From: Paenibacillus monticola
GTDB lineage: Bacteria > Bacillota > Bacilli > Paenibacillales > Paenibacillaceae
Assembly (NCBI RefSeq): GCF_009664975.1
Contig: NZ_WJXB01000002.1
Coordinates: 434,001-498,000 of the forward strand
Length of the DNA: 64,000 nucleotides
Direction of reading: 5' to 3'
The translations under genes and the position numbers were made by a program. Of the stretch, positions 24,145 through 33,381 are shown piece by piece. Under the pieces are notes generated by a model. It searched no databases. It saw only the letters and a program-made list of their open reading frames with translations, and was not told where the DNA came from. The stretch's first letter is position 1, and each line of letters opens with the position of its first letter.

Positions 24145-25734
24145 TTAATCGGCAATAATAGTCTTGTTTCGCCCCTGATGCTTAGCTGAATATAGAGCTC
24201 TGTCTGCTCTGTGCAATAGCTCTTCTCGGGATTTCGCATGTGAAGGGAAATGGGCAATCCCTTGCGAGACTGTAACTCGCATAGCCGTCGGAACATCGCT
24301 TTTTTCCAATGTTTGGCGAATTCTTTCAGCAACAATATAAGCATCTACAGCTCTGGTGCGGGATAGCAGAATAATAAATTCCTCACCACCATAGCGGCTG
24401 CAAATATCATCTGGACGAACGGAAGCTGTAATAATACCAGCCACTTGCTTCAATACCTCATCACCGGCCAGATGACCATAGGTATCATTTACGAACTTGA
24501 ATTTGTCTACATCCATAGTGATAAGGGAAAAGGGGATTTTCTCCTCAATCCATTCTTTCATCTTTTGTTCCAGCTTTCTACGGTTCATCAATCCGGTTAG
24601 AATATCCGTCATGGCCTCTTGGGTCAGTTGGTCCTTCTCACTCTGTACATCTCGCAAGGCGAGGAGGACGGCTCTGTTTAGCAGATCCGCCTCCCTGTTC
24701 CAATGAGGTTTTATTTCCGAAAGCTCGACTTTTTCCTTCCCGAGCTTATTTACCAGATCTGCAAGATATACAAAAGGCCTGGCTAATCTGCGCGCTAGAA
24801 TGATAACACCAAAGAACAGACAGAAAAAGGGGATTGCCGTATACCAAAGAACCTTTTTGAGGTGACTTAGCAGCTGTTCCTGGATAATATGGGTGGGCGA
24901 GACTACGACTACTCCCCAACCATTTGTCGGAACACTGGCATAACCTGCAAGCATTGGCACTCCTTTTATGGTAAACACCTGCTGCTGTCCACTGTAGCCT
25001 CTCAGCAACCTCTGCACCACTGGGTTAGAGCTAATATCTTCACCGATCCGTGCTTTATCAGGATGAAATAGTAAATGCCCGTCAGATCCGACAATAAAAT
25101 AATAAGAACCTGAATCATCAATGGCACTGTTGCCTATAATCATATTCAGAACATTATTCTCATGCAGATACAGGGTACCACCAACCACGCCCAGATAAAG
25201 TCCCTCAGGGTTGAATACAGGTTCGCTCATGAATAAAATAAGTCTTCCAGTACCTGGAACCGTAGCAGCTTTAGATAAATATGGAAGCTGCTTCTGCAGT
25301 GCTTCCTTACCTTTTTTGGAGCTGATATACTGACCTGCCATTCCTACTGATTCTGGCGCAGTGTTGAGAATTAATCCATCTGCATTGATCAATGCGATCG
25401 AATTAAAATAGTTGCTACTATTGCGCATTAATTCAAGATTATCATCAATTTCATTCGCCTGCATAGCTTCAACATCTGAAAATTCATTCGCACTGTACTT
25501 CAGACTGGCTTGCATCGAACGAAACAGAGAATCTACAGTCTGACTCATTCTACTGGCATTTGAGTAATTTAAATGTAATGTAGTTTCTATTAATGATTCC
25601 TTTTTGGATTGGTAAGATGCCACAAGAAGAATAGTTGATGTCAGCACAACTACCAGAGTCACCAATCCTGTTAGCAGCGCAGTTAAACCTAATTTTCTCT
25701 TTCGTCCAGTGCGCATCTTTTTCAGCATAGGCAT
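24145..25734 (-). CDS. Membrane diguanylate cyclase with extracellular Cache sensor
   Basis: 529 residues. A membrane helix (about 18-42), a double-Cache-like sensor outside the cell (about 45-290), a second helix (about 300-320), a linker, and a C-terminal GGDEF domain (about 365-525). The active-site motif is GGEEF, and the inhibitory-site RxxD is present five residues before it (RPDD-ICSRY), so the enzyme should make cyclic di-GMP and be product-inhibited. GGGGGG precedes the ATG. With the HD-GYP protein at 35953, both synthesis and breakdown of this second messenger are coded within the window. Confidence 0.9.
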   Translation of the reverse strand: MPMLKKMRTGRKRKLGLTALLTGLVTLVVVLTSTILLVASYQSKKESLIETTLHLNYSNASRMSQTVDSLFRSMQASLKYSANEFSDVEAMQANEIDDNLELMRNSSNYFNSIALINADGLILNTAPESVGMAGQYISSKKGKEALQKQLPYLSKAATVPGTGRLILFMSEPVFNPEGLYLGVVGGTLYLHENNVLNMIIGNSAIDDSGSYYFIVGSDGHLLFHPDKARIGEDISSNPVVQRLLRGYSGQQQVFTIKGVPMLAGYASVPTNGWGVVVVSPTHIIQEQLLSHLKKVLWYTAIPFFCLFFGVIILARRLARPFVYLADLVNKLGKEKVELSEIKPHWNREADLLNRAVLLALRDVQSEKDQLTQEAMTDILTGLMNRRKLEQKMKEWIEEKIPFSLITMDVDKFKFVNDTYGHLAGDEVLKQVAGIITASVRPDDICSRYGGEEFIILLSRTRAVDAYIVAERIRQTLEKSDVPTAMRVTVSQGIAHFPSHAKSREELLHRADRALYSAKHQGRNKTIIAD

Positions 25735-25862
25735 TAAGCGCCCCCCTTATGTCCCTGAAGCAATAACTACATAAAATTATTGTATATGTGAGAAAATTCG
25801 ACAAAAAATGAAGCAAACCTTTTTTTATTATAAACTATAAAGAGGTAGAAAGGAGTAATCCC

Positions 25863-26132
25863 ATGTCGCATATTTCAATCGAGTTAATTGATTATATGGA
25901 TTGGAATACAGAAGTTATATCAGTAGCCTCTCTATCAAGCGCCGCCTTTCATGGATGGTATTTTTTGGAATTTTATAGTATCATCAGAGATTCAACGAAA
26001 GAAGCTGACGCTGCTAGTCGAACTGTAAACCTGAACGCCACAGAGTACATATCTGGCGGAACAGACCGGTTTATGCGAATTGTGATTGGAATCAATAAAT
26101 TACTATATAAGTTGAACTTAAGATTCTCATAA
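25863..26132 (+). CDS. Hypothetical protein whose 3' end is supplied by a repeat element
   Basis: 89 residues with AAAGGAG seven bases before the ATG, so translation is credible. I do not recognise the sequence. The last dozen or so codons, including the stop, come from the left end of the MITE-like repeat that begins at 26103, so the original gene may have been longer and was cut by that insertion. Confidence 0.5.
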   Translation: MSHISIELIDYMDWNTEVISVASLSSAAFHGWYFLEFYSIIRDSTKEADAASRTVNLNATEYISGGTDRFMRIVIGINKLLYKLNLRFS

Positions 26133-26320
26133 ATTGGCTTTTATTGTAACTGCGGTGAATATTTGGACTTCCAGCCGCTGTTGTCTCCCGATTTCTTGAT
26201 TTATTCCGCTCTTAGCGGATGAAATCCGGAGACAAAGGCGGTCGCTATCGCTCCTACAGTTCCAAAATTCCCCTCCGTTACTTTTGCCTTTTCTTATGTT
26301 ATTTAGTTCAACTTATATAG
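26103..26320. repeat. MITE-like element with 16-bp terminal inverted repeats
   Basis: CTATATAAGTTGAACT at 26103-26118 returns as its exact reverse complement at 26305-26320. The 218-bp interval has no gene but shows internal palindromes (ATCCGCTAAGAGCGGA at 26205-26220; GATTTC/GAAATC around it), so it can fold into a long hairpin. The size and structure suit a non-autonomous repeat. The rest of 26133-26427 holds only the promoter region of the next gene. Confidence 0.65.
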
Positions 26321-26427
26321 GTATTAATGGCTGTAAGATTCGTTAAGTAAATAACATGATTCCTCCGGCTTTTGGGCATCATTCTTAAGAGAAACTTTGC
26401 CCACATTAAATCAGGAGGCTCACCCGT

Positions 26428-27282
26428 ATGAAATGGATCCAAAAAAGTATAGTAATGACCATGACCCTCGCCATATTTTCATTGCTTGTGCTCCAGCCCT
26501 GGAATCAACCCTACGCTGCTGCAGCCGTAAAGAGCAACGGAGTGAGTGAGAAGCCCTTAACTTTCGTTCTGGTTCACGGCGCTTGGGCGGATGCCAGCTT
26601 TTGGGATGAAACAGCTACAGAGCTGCGTAAATTAGGACACACTGTTTATGCTCCGGAATATGCAGGTCACGGTGGGGATACGCAGACTAATGTCACTCAT
26701 GAGCAAATCACCAAATCAGTCGTTGATTTCATCAACCAAAAGAACTTGGGTGATATTGTTCTGCTAGCCCATAGCTTTGGAGGCTCAGTCATCCAAAAGG
26801 TTGCGGAACAAGTTCCGAACCGAATTAAACGTTTGGTATTCTTGGATGCCTTCGTACCACTGGATGGTCAGAGTGTTGCGGATCAGTTCCCTGCTCCAAT
26901 GCTCCAGGCATTTGAACAGCTAAGAGCAGCATCCGGAAACGATACGATTATGCTTCCCTTCTCCCTCTTCCGGAATAACTTTGTCAACACGGCTAGTCTT
27001 GCGGAAGCTCAGGCCTTATACAAAAAGGTCAAGCCTGAACCAGCAGGCCCATCGTTTCAAAAGCTGGACCTCAAAAAATTCTACAGTCTGGATATCCCGA
27101 AAAGTTATCTTTATTTAACTGAGGATACGGTTCTTCCCCAAGGGCCTTATGGCTTCCATCCGACCCAATCCAGTCATCTGGGACAATTCCGTTACATCGA
27201 GGGCACCGGAGATCATATGACGAATTTTCATACCCAGCCTAAAATGATCGCTGAAAAAATAGTGATGGCTGGCAGAGACTAA
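26428..27282 (+). CDS. Secreted alpha/beta hydrolase
   Basis: 284 residues. A signal peptide (about 1-33, ending AAAA) precedes an alpha/beta-hydrolase core starting FVLVHGAWADASFWD, which supplies the oxyanion-hole HG. The nucleophile is the Ser of AHSFGGS; GDHM near the end holds the catalytic His. The family includes esterases and salicylate-esterase-like proteins. AGGAGG precedes the ATG. It has its own terminator and no functional partners nearby. Confidence 0.88.
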   Translation: MKWIQKSIVMTMTLAIFSLLVLQPWNQPYAAAAVKSNGVSEKPLTFVLVHGAWADASFWDETATELRKLGHTVYAPEYAGHGGDTQTNVTHEQITKSVVDFINQKNLGDIVLLAHSFGGSVIQKVAEQVPNRIKRLVFLDAFVPLDGQSVADQFPAPMLQAFEQLRAASGNDTIMLPFSLFRNNFVNTASLAEAQALYKKVKPEPAGPSFQKLDLKKFYSLDIPKSYLYLTEDTVLPQGPYGFHPTQSSHLGQFRYIEGTGDHMTNFHTQPKMIAEKIVMAGRD

Positions 27283-27309
27283 GCAAAGTTTTCAGCCTAT
27301 TTATAAAGA

Positions 27310-27350
27310 AAAGAGCAAGCGCTGAGAAACCTTCGGCGCTTGCTCTTTCA
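27310..27350 (+). terminator. Terminator after the hydrolase gene
   Basis: A 13-bp perfect stem AAAGAGCAAGCGC / GCGCTTGCTCTTT with a 13-nt loop; only the paired Ts follow. Confidence 0.7.
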
Positions 27351-27432
27351 GTTATGTGGAATCCTTTGGGATTCTCATTCCTTTTTTATCCATTAGTGTT
27401 ACTATGGTAAAGATAAGAAGGAGATGAATGGA

Positions 27433-27702
27433 ATGAGAAAATATTTGAATATCGGTCTGACAACCGCCCTGTTACTCTCACTGATCATAGGTACCGTTGG
27501 TACGGAAACAGCTGCTGCTAAGGCGACAACCTACAAGAACTGTACAGCGATGCATAAAGATTACAAAGGTGGCGTTGCCCTTTCCAGCTCTACCAAGAAC
27601 ACGGGCGGTAAAACCAAAAATAAACCTTACGCCTCTAAAGAGCTCTATGAAGCCAACCAAAAAAGCGACCGCGATAAAGACGGGATCGCTTGCGAGCAAT
27701 AA
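27433..27702 (+). CDS. Secreted Excalibur calcium-binding domain protein
   Basis: 89 residues. Signal peptide to about residue 29 (ETAAAKA), then an Excalibur domain: YKNCTAMHKDYKGGVA at its start and SDRDKDGIACE at its end, the DxDxDGxxCE calcium loop of this family. Start ATG 27433 is preferred since GGAG then lies 9 nt upstream; the ATG at 27424 touches the ribosome site. Excalibur domains occur in surface and nuclease-associated proteins; here it stands alone. Confidence 0.88.
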   Translation: MRKYLNIGLTTALLLSLIIGTVGTETAAAKATTYKNCTAMHKDYKGGVALSSSTKNTGGKTKNKPYASKELYEANQKSDRDKDGIACEQ

Positions 27703-27703
27703 G

Positions 27704-28228
27704 TCACCAACCCTTTCTACTTATAAGTGAGGTGATGTGGGCCATATGATGCCGATTATGCCATGCGTATCTTTCAAGTGCCGTGTCCAGGCTCAGCGTA
27801 CCCAGACCCAAGCTGACAATGGTTCTCTTATAGTCATCTTCTTCAAGCGAACGCAGCAATGATACAAAACGCCGTTGCAGGCTCTCTAGCAGCATAAGTG
27901 AAGTCTCCATCGGCTCCTCACTATAATCACTTAACTCAGCCCATAGCTCCTCCCGGTAGGAGGGGATAATGGGCGCTTCTTCGGTTAGCCCTCTTTTAAA
28001 ACGAAGATATGCGTTCATATTATTATCAGCCAGATGATGGATAACCTGCCGAACAGTCCAACCCTCTACCCGATAAGGGGTATCCAACTGTTCTGGAGTT
28101 AGGTTACACACTTTCTCTCTTAATATTTCGGCCATGGTGGATATTTCCTCTATACAATGTTCACGCTGTTTAGCAGTCAGCTGTCCCGAAGCTGCGAATC
28201 GACCGATGGGGTAACGTTGTTGTTCCAT
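27704..28228 (-). CDS. DinB/YfiT-like putative metal-dependent thiol transferase
   Basis: 174 residues from ATG 28226-28228 (GGAG six bases upstream; the earlier ATG at 28238 has none). The four-helix DinB fold is suggested by WTVRQVIHHLADNNMNAY and the C-terminal WHNRHHMAH cluster, which supply the three His ligands. This group includes B. subtilis YfiT and bacillithiol transferases. It follows the short-chain dehydrogenase gene closely, so the two are probably one operon. Substrate unknown. Confidence 0.85.
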   Translation of the reverse strand: MEQQRYPIGRFAASGQLTAKQREHCIEEISTMAEILREKVCNLTPEQLDTPYRVEGWTVRQVIHHLADNNMNAYLRFKRGLTEEAPIIPSYREELWAELSDYSEEPMETSLMLLESLQRRFVSLLRSLEEDDYKRTIVSLGLGTLSLDTALERYAWHNRHHMAHITSLISRKGW

Positions 28229-28239
28229 AGGTTTCTCCA

Positions 28240-29034
28240 TTAAAAGACACTGCGCACCAATCCGCCGTCGGCTCGTAAAGCTGCACCATTGATCGCTGCG
28301 GATAACGGACTGCTGATGAACGTTACAAATTCTGCAATTTCTTCTGGGCGGATAAGCCTTTCGATGATCGAAGTTGGCCGGTTTTCCTTCATGAAACGTT
28401 TCTCTGCTTCTTCGATAGTCAGGTTACCTTCCGGATACAACGTCTGCAGCATCGTTTCAACTCCCTCCGTCAGCGTGGAACCAGGCAGCACCGTGTTTAC
28501 CGTCACCCGAGTTCCACCTGTAAGCTCGGCCAGACTCCGTGATACGGATAGCAGCATAGTCTTTGTGGCACTATAATGAGCCATTTCCTGGGAAGGCATT
28601 ACGGCTGCTTCGCTGCCAATAAAAACAACCCTGCCTTCATTCCGCTCAATCATACTCTGCAGATAATGACGTGTCAGACGAATACCACTCATCACATTCA
28701 CCTCGAAAAATCTAAACCATTCTGCATCAGGGATCTCAAAAAACTCCGCAGGCTGAAAAATGCCCATATTATTGATCAATATATCAACCACGGGATATTG
28801 CTTAATCATGTCAGCACAGCCCTGTTCATTCCCTAAATCAGCAGCAGCGGGCAGAACTTTAGCCCCGGCATACCGGCTTTTCAGCTCATCCACAACTGTA
28901 TTTACTTTATCTTCATCGCGACCATTAATCAGCACAGTCACACCTTCGCGTATTAATGACTCCGCAATCGCTTTGCCTATTCCGTTGGTTGAGCCTGTCA
29001 CTAGCGCGGTTTTGCCTGCCATGTGTAATTCCAT
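28240..29034 (-). CDS. Short-chain dehydrogenase/reductase
   Basis: 264 residues from ATG 29032-29034 (AAGGA upstream; an ATG at 29089 has no ribosome site). Classical SDR: cofactor loop TGSTNGIG, NNMG, and the catalytic Ser (FIGSEAA) with YSATK holding Tyr and Lys. The C terminus INGAALRADGG is typical. Substrate cannot be read from the sequence. It leads an operon with the YfiT-like gene. Confidence 0.88.
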   Translation of the reverse strand: MELHMAGKTALVTGSTNGIGKAIAESLIREGVTVLINGRDEDKVNTVVDELKSRYAGAKVLPAAADLGNEQGCADMIKQYPVVDILINNMGIFQPAEFFEIPDAEWFRFFEVNVMSGIRLTRHYLQSMIERNEGRVVFIGSEAAVMPSQEMAHYSATKTMLLSVSRSLAELTGGTRVTVNTVLPGSTLTEGVETMLQTLYPEGNLTIEEAEKRFMKENRPTSIIERLIRPEEIAEFVTFISSPLSAAINGAALRADGGLVRSVF

Positions 29035-29466
29035 AGTATTGACACCATCCTTATCAAGTGATTTGTTCCTAGAACAATTAATCGAACTCATTCAAGTAAT
29101 AATATAGCATTAAGGGAATCCTTGGTAAAATGAGAGCGCTGAATCGTTTAGCAGTAATTTATACAATCTTATGAATGAGGTGATGCTTTGAAAAAAATTA
29201 TTGTAGGCTAAATTTGCGGCTTGGTTATGGCTTGCTCGTCTATGATTGAGGTTGGGCAGATCTATAAAATAGGTGAAGATGGTATTATAATCCCAATGCT
29301 GCAGAGTTAACGGCAACGTATCTTTCCATGAGCAAGCACATCAACAAGTTCAGAACCACATTCAAACTGATTAATTAACCTCAGAGGCAAATGATAAATA
29401 GACAAAAAAAGACCGGGCAACTTCTCCGGTCTCTCTAAATTTTGTTTTGTGATAAGCTGCTTTAAA
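29035..29466. other. Intergenic region with a decayed small-gene remnant
   Basis: On the plus strand GAGGTG at 29176-29181 is followed by TTG AAA AAA ATT ATT GTA GGC then a stop, continuing ICG; this looks like the start of a signal peptide (MKKIIVG-ICG) spoiled by a stop and frameshifts up to about 29310. I regard it as a degraded gene of unknown kind. The rest holds only the terminator at 29404. Confidence 0.3.
29404..29434 (-). terminator. Terminator after the SLH protein gene
   Basis: AGACCGG / CCGGTCT stem (29410-29416, 29426-29432) followed on the minus strand by a seven-T run. Confidence 0.8.
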
Positions 29467-32400
29467 TTACTTAATTACCCGGTTAACCGATGCTGCCATA
29501 ATATCGCCATACGCCCAATAGGAAGTAGGGACATCGCTCCACACAACTGCTTGATCAGCAGCCGTTGGTCGTTTCAGCAGCTTGTTGATCAGCGTAACAG
29601 TTTCGGCGCGGCTAATCGGCTGATTGGGATGGAATGTGCCATCTGTGTAACCCGTAAACAACTCTTGCGACACAGCTGCAGTAATCGCCGCCTGAGCCCA
29701 GTGACCTTGTACATCGCTAAATGTCTGTACTGTTGCTGAATTACTGCTAGGAGTCCATGCATACACATTAAACAGTAATTGTGCCATTTCTGCACGGGTA
29801 ACTTCTTGTTCAGGCTGGAACAAGTGATTTCCGGTGCCTTGTAACCATCCCTGCTGTGCGGCGTTCTTAATGTCTGCTGCTGCCCAGTAACCGGATGAAA
29901 TATCCTTAAATGTTGTGTTGCCCGCAACCTTCTGGCTGGTAGTCATCGTCCGGCTCAGAATAGCCGCAATTTCAGCACGGGTAACCCCTTTCTTCGGTTG
30001 AAAACTGCCATCTGGATAACCTTTCATATAAGCTTTATATTCGCCTGCAGGTGTTATTTTGAAATTATATTCTACGATCGTCTGACCGACATGGATATTA
30101 CCCTCGCGGATATAACTATCTGTACCAAATTGCGCTGTGGCAGTATCTTTTCGACTATCAAAAGCTACATATCCGGCTTTTTCACCCAAAATGTAATAAT
30201 CGCCTTCGGGATAGACCATCCAACCGAAACGACCACCATCCGTGCTGGTTTGTGGATCATGGTTTTTGTTGGGTGCGAAATCAGGCAATTCTGGCAAAAC
30301 AATTAGTTGGTCCGGTGTACGTCCCTTGGAACGGTTCAATACCGTATCTGACCAATGTAATGTTACATTAACACCATCTACCGGTTTGCCCGTGACCGAG
30401 TCCGTGATGATCCCATAAGGATCGATCAATTCTGCACTGATTGTAGCATTACCGCTGGCATCTACCGTTAATGTCGCCAATTGACCGGCTAGACGCTCCC
30501 CATTTGGCGCAATAACATTCAACGCCAGTGTATACGTACCCGCTGGTACATTTGGCAATAAAAAGCTTCCATCTGGTTTTATCGTGATTTCACCCACATT
30601 AATCGCTATTCCACTTGTTGTATACAACTTGCCGACAGTAGTCAACGTTGAACCGATAAGCTGGGTAACCGGAGTGTTGGCTGTTCCCCCATTGCTAGTA
30701 TTTGTGACTATCACTTTAACTGTTTTGGCCGGAGTAGGCGGATTAGTAACTACCACATCTGGAATGACAACGACGGATGTGGTGAAGTGCATCAAGTCTC
30801 CATATACAATCCCTACAGGTGTAACCGCGTAGGCACGTACATAATAGGTTGTTCCTGGCTGCAATCCAGTCAGACTCACCGTAAAGGGTTCACTGCCTTC
30901 AGCAGATGCTTCCAACCGGAAGGTTTCTCCTGACAGATCAGCTTGTGTCCCATATTCAATTCCACGTACAGTTACCGTACCTAGGGCAGTGCCCCCCACT
31001 GCGGCTGATGTCGTTGTTATATTCGTTGCATTTGCTGTCTGCACAGAAACAGGATCGAATGAACGGAAATTCAGCACAGTCAATTTCCCATTTTGGGCAT
31101 TATCAACAATGGCAACATGTGGAACAGAGTTGATAACCTGAATCTTTAATTCAGAAGCACTCCCAGCTGTAAATGCAGCTGCACCAACCTTCTGCCAAGT
31201 GTTGTCCTTCAGCTTTTTAACGGTTACTTTTCCGGCATTGGTGGTGTCTGTAAAAGCAATATATGGTACGTTATTTCCGTCAAATGTCAGTGCCAGTAAT
31301 TGTACCGGACTTTCACTGATTCCACCCAGACCATAAGAGTTCCAGCCCTCATAAGAATCAATTGCTTTGACCTGAACTCCAGTGAAATCCTGATAGGCTA
31401 CATACGCTTGACGATTATGATCCGTTACTTGTGATAATAACTCAATGGCCGTTCCAGACTGAGTCTGGATGACCCATTGATCTGGATAAGTCAGGTAAGC
31501 CGTGTTCAACTCGCCTGCTTGAATATAGCTGACTGTGTAAAGACTATTATAACTTTCTGATAGGGTAATGGACTGAACGGCTCCGCCAGAGAATCCAGCT
31601 ATACCTGCATATTCCCAGACTCCGTTCGTGTAACGAATAACCGAAGCAGAACCAGCCTGCGCAGCATCAGGGAAAGCAACAATAGGTACACCATAAGCAA
31701 AACCGAGTGAAAGAGTACCTGATGCAGTCACTGCAGCCTGGGTCGGGTTCAGATTCTTCCATCCTTTGCCGTCCAGGGTCGAGACCACAATATTGTTGCT
31801 GTCCTGTTCGGTATAGGCGATATACAATGCCCCATCCTCGTCGGAATGAAACGCCATTGAAGCCGTAGCGACCGGATGATCCGAGAGTCCCGGACTGCCT
31901 GCATATACCCATGAGGTCCCATCAAATTTCATTACCGATAATCGATCACCGTTGTTACCATCTGCAAAAGCCACAAAAGGCGTACCTGTGGCATCATAAG
32001 CAAAGGAAAGTCCATGCGCTGCAGCGGTGAATCCGGCTGGGCCGACAAGCTGCCAAGCATAAGCGCTAATCTTTACCTTTACCTGGGCTGTCAGAGCATT
32101 CGGATTATAGTAACCGCAATCTCCTCCCCCGCCCATAGTTGAAAAATCATCTGTCGTTTTTCGGGCAAAATCTTGTTGGAAGCAGCCTGGTGTACCTATA
32201 AATGTATACGTGCCTGCTTCACCTGTGAAAGTTGGCGTGCCCTCGTCCCAGGTAACTGGAGGTGAGGCTTCTTGGCCATTGCTGAATGTCATCGTTAGTT
32301 CATTGGGCAACAGCCCTAATACTTCTGCCAGACTTGTTCCAAGTGGTGCCGTTATAGTCTGCACAGCCGGAATGCTAGTTAGATTTGGATAATCCACGAA

Positions 32401-33102
32401 TATCGTCACCCGTGGCGTTAGATAGGTGTTGGGAGCGTATTCAACAGAACCGTCACTCGGCAATGTTAATGTGCCCTCAATGATTCTGTAGCCTCCGGAT
32501 TCTTTGAATGTCCATCCATTACTACCACCCTGATCATAATTGCTCAGGTCCCACTCTACCGGAAAATTCCCTTTTGTATTATCATCAAAGGTCACTTCCA
32601 TCGTTGCGGGCAGCACCAGATCTGCCTTATCTGTAAGATTAGGTACATTAATCTGATCCGGTATTGTTAAATCTATGATGTGTTGAATAACCTGACCCGG
32701 TAGCGTGGTAAAACTCCCAATATTGCCACAAGCTAACACTGCCCCCATACTGACGCAAGCTTGATAATCATACTGGGTATTGGGTTGAAGTGTAGAAAGC
32801 ACAGTACTGAAGTTAGGATAAACATATTGAGCTGCTATACCCGTTGCATTGAGTGGGTGTTCAGTAACTCCATCGATATGAGTCCAATAAAAGAAGCCAG
32901 GATTACCAGTCTGATAAGTAGCATTTGTTACTGTGCCATATAATTTGACTGTCGTTTCCGTAATCTCCGTCGTCGGATTCGTCGTTACTCCCGGTCCTGG
33001 CGGAATTGCATGCACCGGCTGAACTCCAATATTCAAACCAGCTGAAAACAATAATACAGTGATGAGCAAAAAACTCAAACCCTTTTGAATAGTCTTTCTC
33101 AT
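29467..33102 (-). CDS. Large surface protein with beta-propeller-like repeats and S-layer-homology domains
   Basis: 1211 residues from ATG 33100-33102 (GGAGG 11 nt upstream). Signal peptide ends near VHA (about 32). Then a fibronectin-like domain, Ig-like segments (about 125-310), a repeat region with motifs such as TPFVAFADG, ALYIAYTEQ and VPYIAFTDT (about 340-690) that suggests a propeller, another fibronectin-type domain, a carboxypeptidase-regulatory-like domain (about 820-910), and three SLH domains at the end (GYPDGSFQP, FKDISSGYWA, FSDVQGHWA), plus a partial one. SLH domains anchor the protein to pyruvylated cell-wall polymer. No catalytic site seen; probably a binding or adhesion protein. 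Confidence 0.88.
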   Translation of the reverse strand: MRKTIQKGLSFLLITVLLFSAGLNIGVQPVHAIPPGPGVTTNPTTEITETTVKLYGTVTNATYQTGNPGFFYWTHIDGVTEHPLNATGIAAQYVYPNFSTVLSTLQPNTQYDYQACVSMGAVLACGNIGSFTTLPGQVIQHIIDLTIPDQINVPNLTDKADLVLPATMEVTFDDNTKGNFPVEWDLSNYDQGGSNGWTFKESGGYRIIEGTLTLPSDGSVEYAPNTYLTPRVTIFVDYPNLTSIPAVQTITAPLGTSLAEVLGLLPNELTMTFSNGQEASPPVTWDEGTPTFTGEAGTYTFIGTPGCFQQDFARKTTDDFSTMGGGGDCGYYNPNALTAQVKVKISAYAWQLVGPAGFTAAAHGLSFAYDATGTPFVAFADGNNGDRLSVMKFDGTSWVYAGSPGLSDHPVATASMAFHSDEDGALYIAYTEQDSNNIVVSTLDGKGWKNLNPTQAAVTASGTLSLGFAYGVPIVAFPDAAQAGSASVIRYTNGVWEYAGIAGFSGGAVQSITLSESYNSLYTVSYIQAGELNTAYLTYPDQWVIQTQSGTAIELLSQVTDHNRQAYVAYQDFTGVQVKAIDSYEGWNSYGLGGISESPVQLLALTFDGNNVPYIAFTDTTNAGKVTVKKLKDNTWQKVGAAAFTAGSASELKIQVINSVPHVAIVDNAQNGKLTVLNFRSFDPVSVQTANATNITTTSAAVGGTALGTVTVRGIEYGTQADLSGETFRLEASAEGSEPFTVSLTGLQPGTTYYVRAYAVTPVGIVYGDLMHFTTSVVVIPDVVVTNPPTPAKTVKVIVTNTSNGGTANTPVTQLIGSTLTTVGKLYTTSGIAINVGEITIKPDGSFLLPNVPAGTYTLALNVIAPNGERLAGQLATLTVDASGNATISAELIDPYGIITDSVTGKPVDGVNVTLHWSDTVLNRSKGRTPDQLIVLPELPDFAPNKNHDPQTSTDGGRFGWMVYPEGDYYILGEKAGYVAFDSRKDTATAQFGTDSYIREGNIHVGQTIVEYNFKITPAGEYKAYMKGYPDGSFQPKKGVTRAEIAAILSRTMTTSQKVAGNTTFKDISSGYWAAADIKNAAQQGWLQGTGNHLFQPEQEVTRAEMAQLLFNVYAWTPSSNSATVQTFSDVQGHWAQAAITAAVSQELFTGYTDGTFHPNQPISRAETVTLINKLLKRPTAADQAVVWSDVPTSYWAYGDIMAASVNRVIK

Positions 33103-33381
33103 GTATGAATCATCCTCCAATTTTCTAATGACTAGATCCAACGTGTTGCTCACTGTGGGAGGTGATATAAGAAAAGATAAGTTTCCCCTTTCCGCCGATA
33201 CATCAGCGAGGCTATATAAATCTCTTATTAACGATTAGCAGTACGTCCATATACTAACGGCTAGCCAAATGGATATTATTAGCATTATTTCTAAAAATAA
33301 AAATTTTGGACTAACAAAAAGAAACGGCTGGCTACCCTTTTATGGATAGCGCAGCCGTTTCTAGGAGAAATATAAACTACT
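33103..33381. other. Intergenic region upstream of the SLH gene
   Basis: No gene seen. It carries the terminator of the GH9 gene and, nearer the SLH gene, its leader. I could not fix a promoter. Confidence 0.4.
33315..33362 (-). terminator. Terminator after the GH9 gene
   Basis: GAAACGGCTG / CAGCCGTTTC stem extended by GCTACCC / GGATAGC, followed on the minus strand by TTTTTG. Confidence 0.85.

Noticed and set aside
24042-24344. 100-codon frame overlapping the diguanylate cyclase end
   Set aside because: Out-of-frame shadow of the GGDEF domain.
29110-29316. 68-codon minus-strand frame
   Set aside because: No ribosome site and no recognisable protein; it lies opposite the decayed plus-strand remnant.
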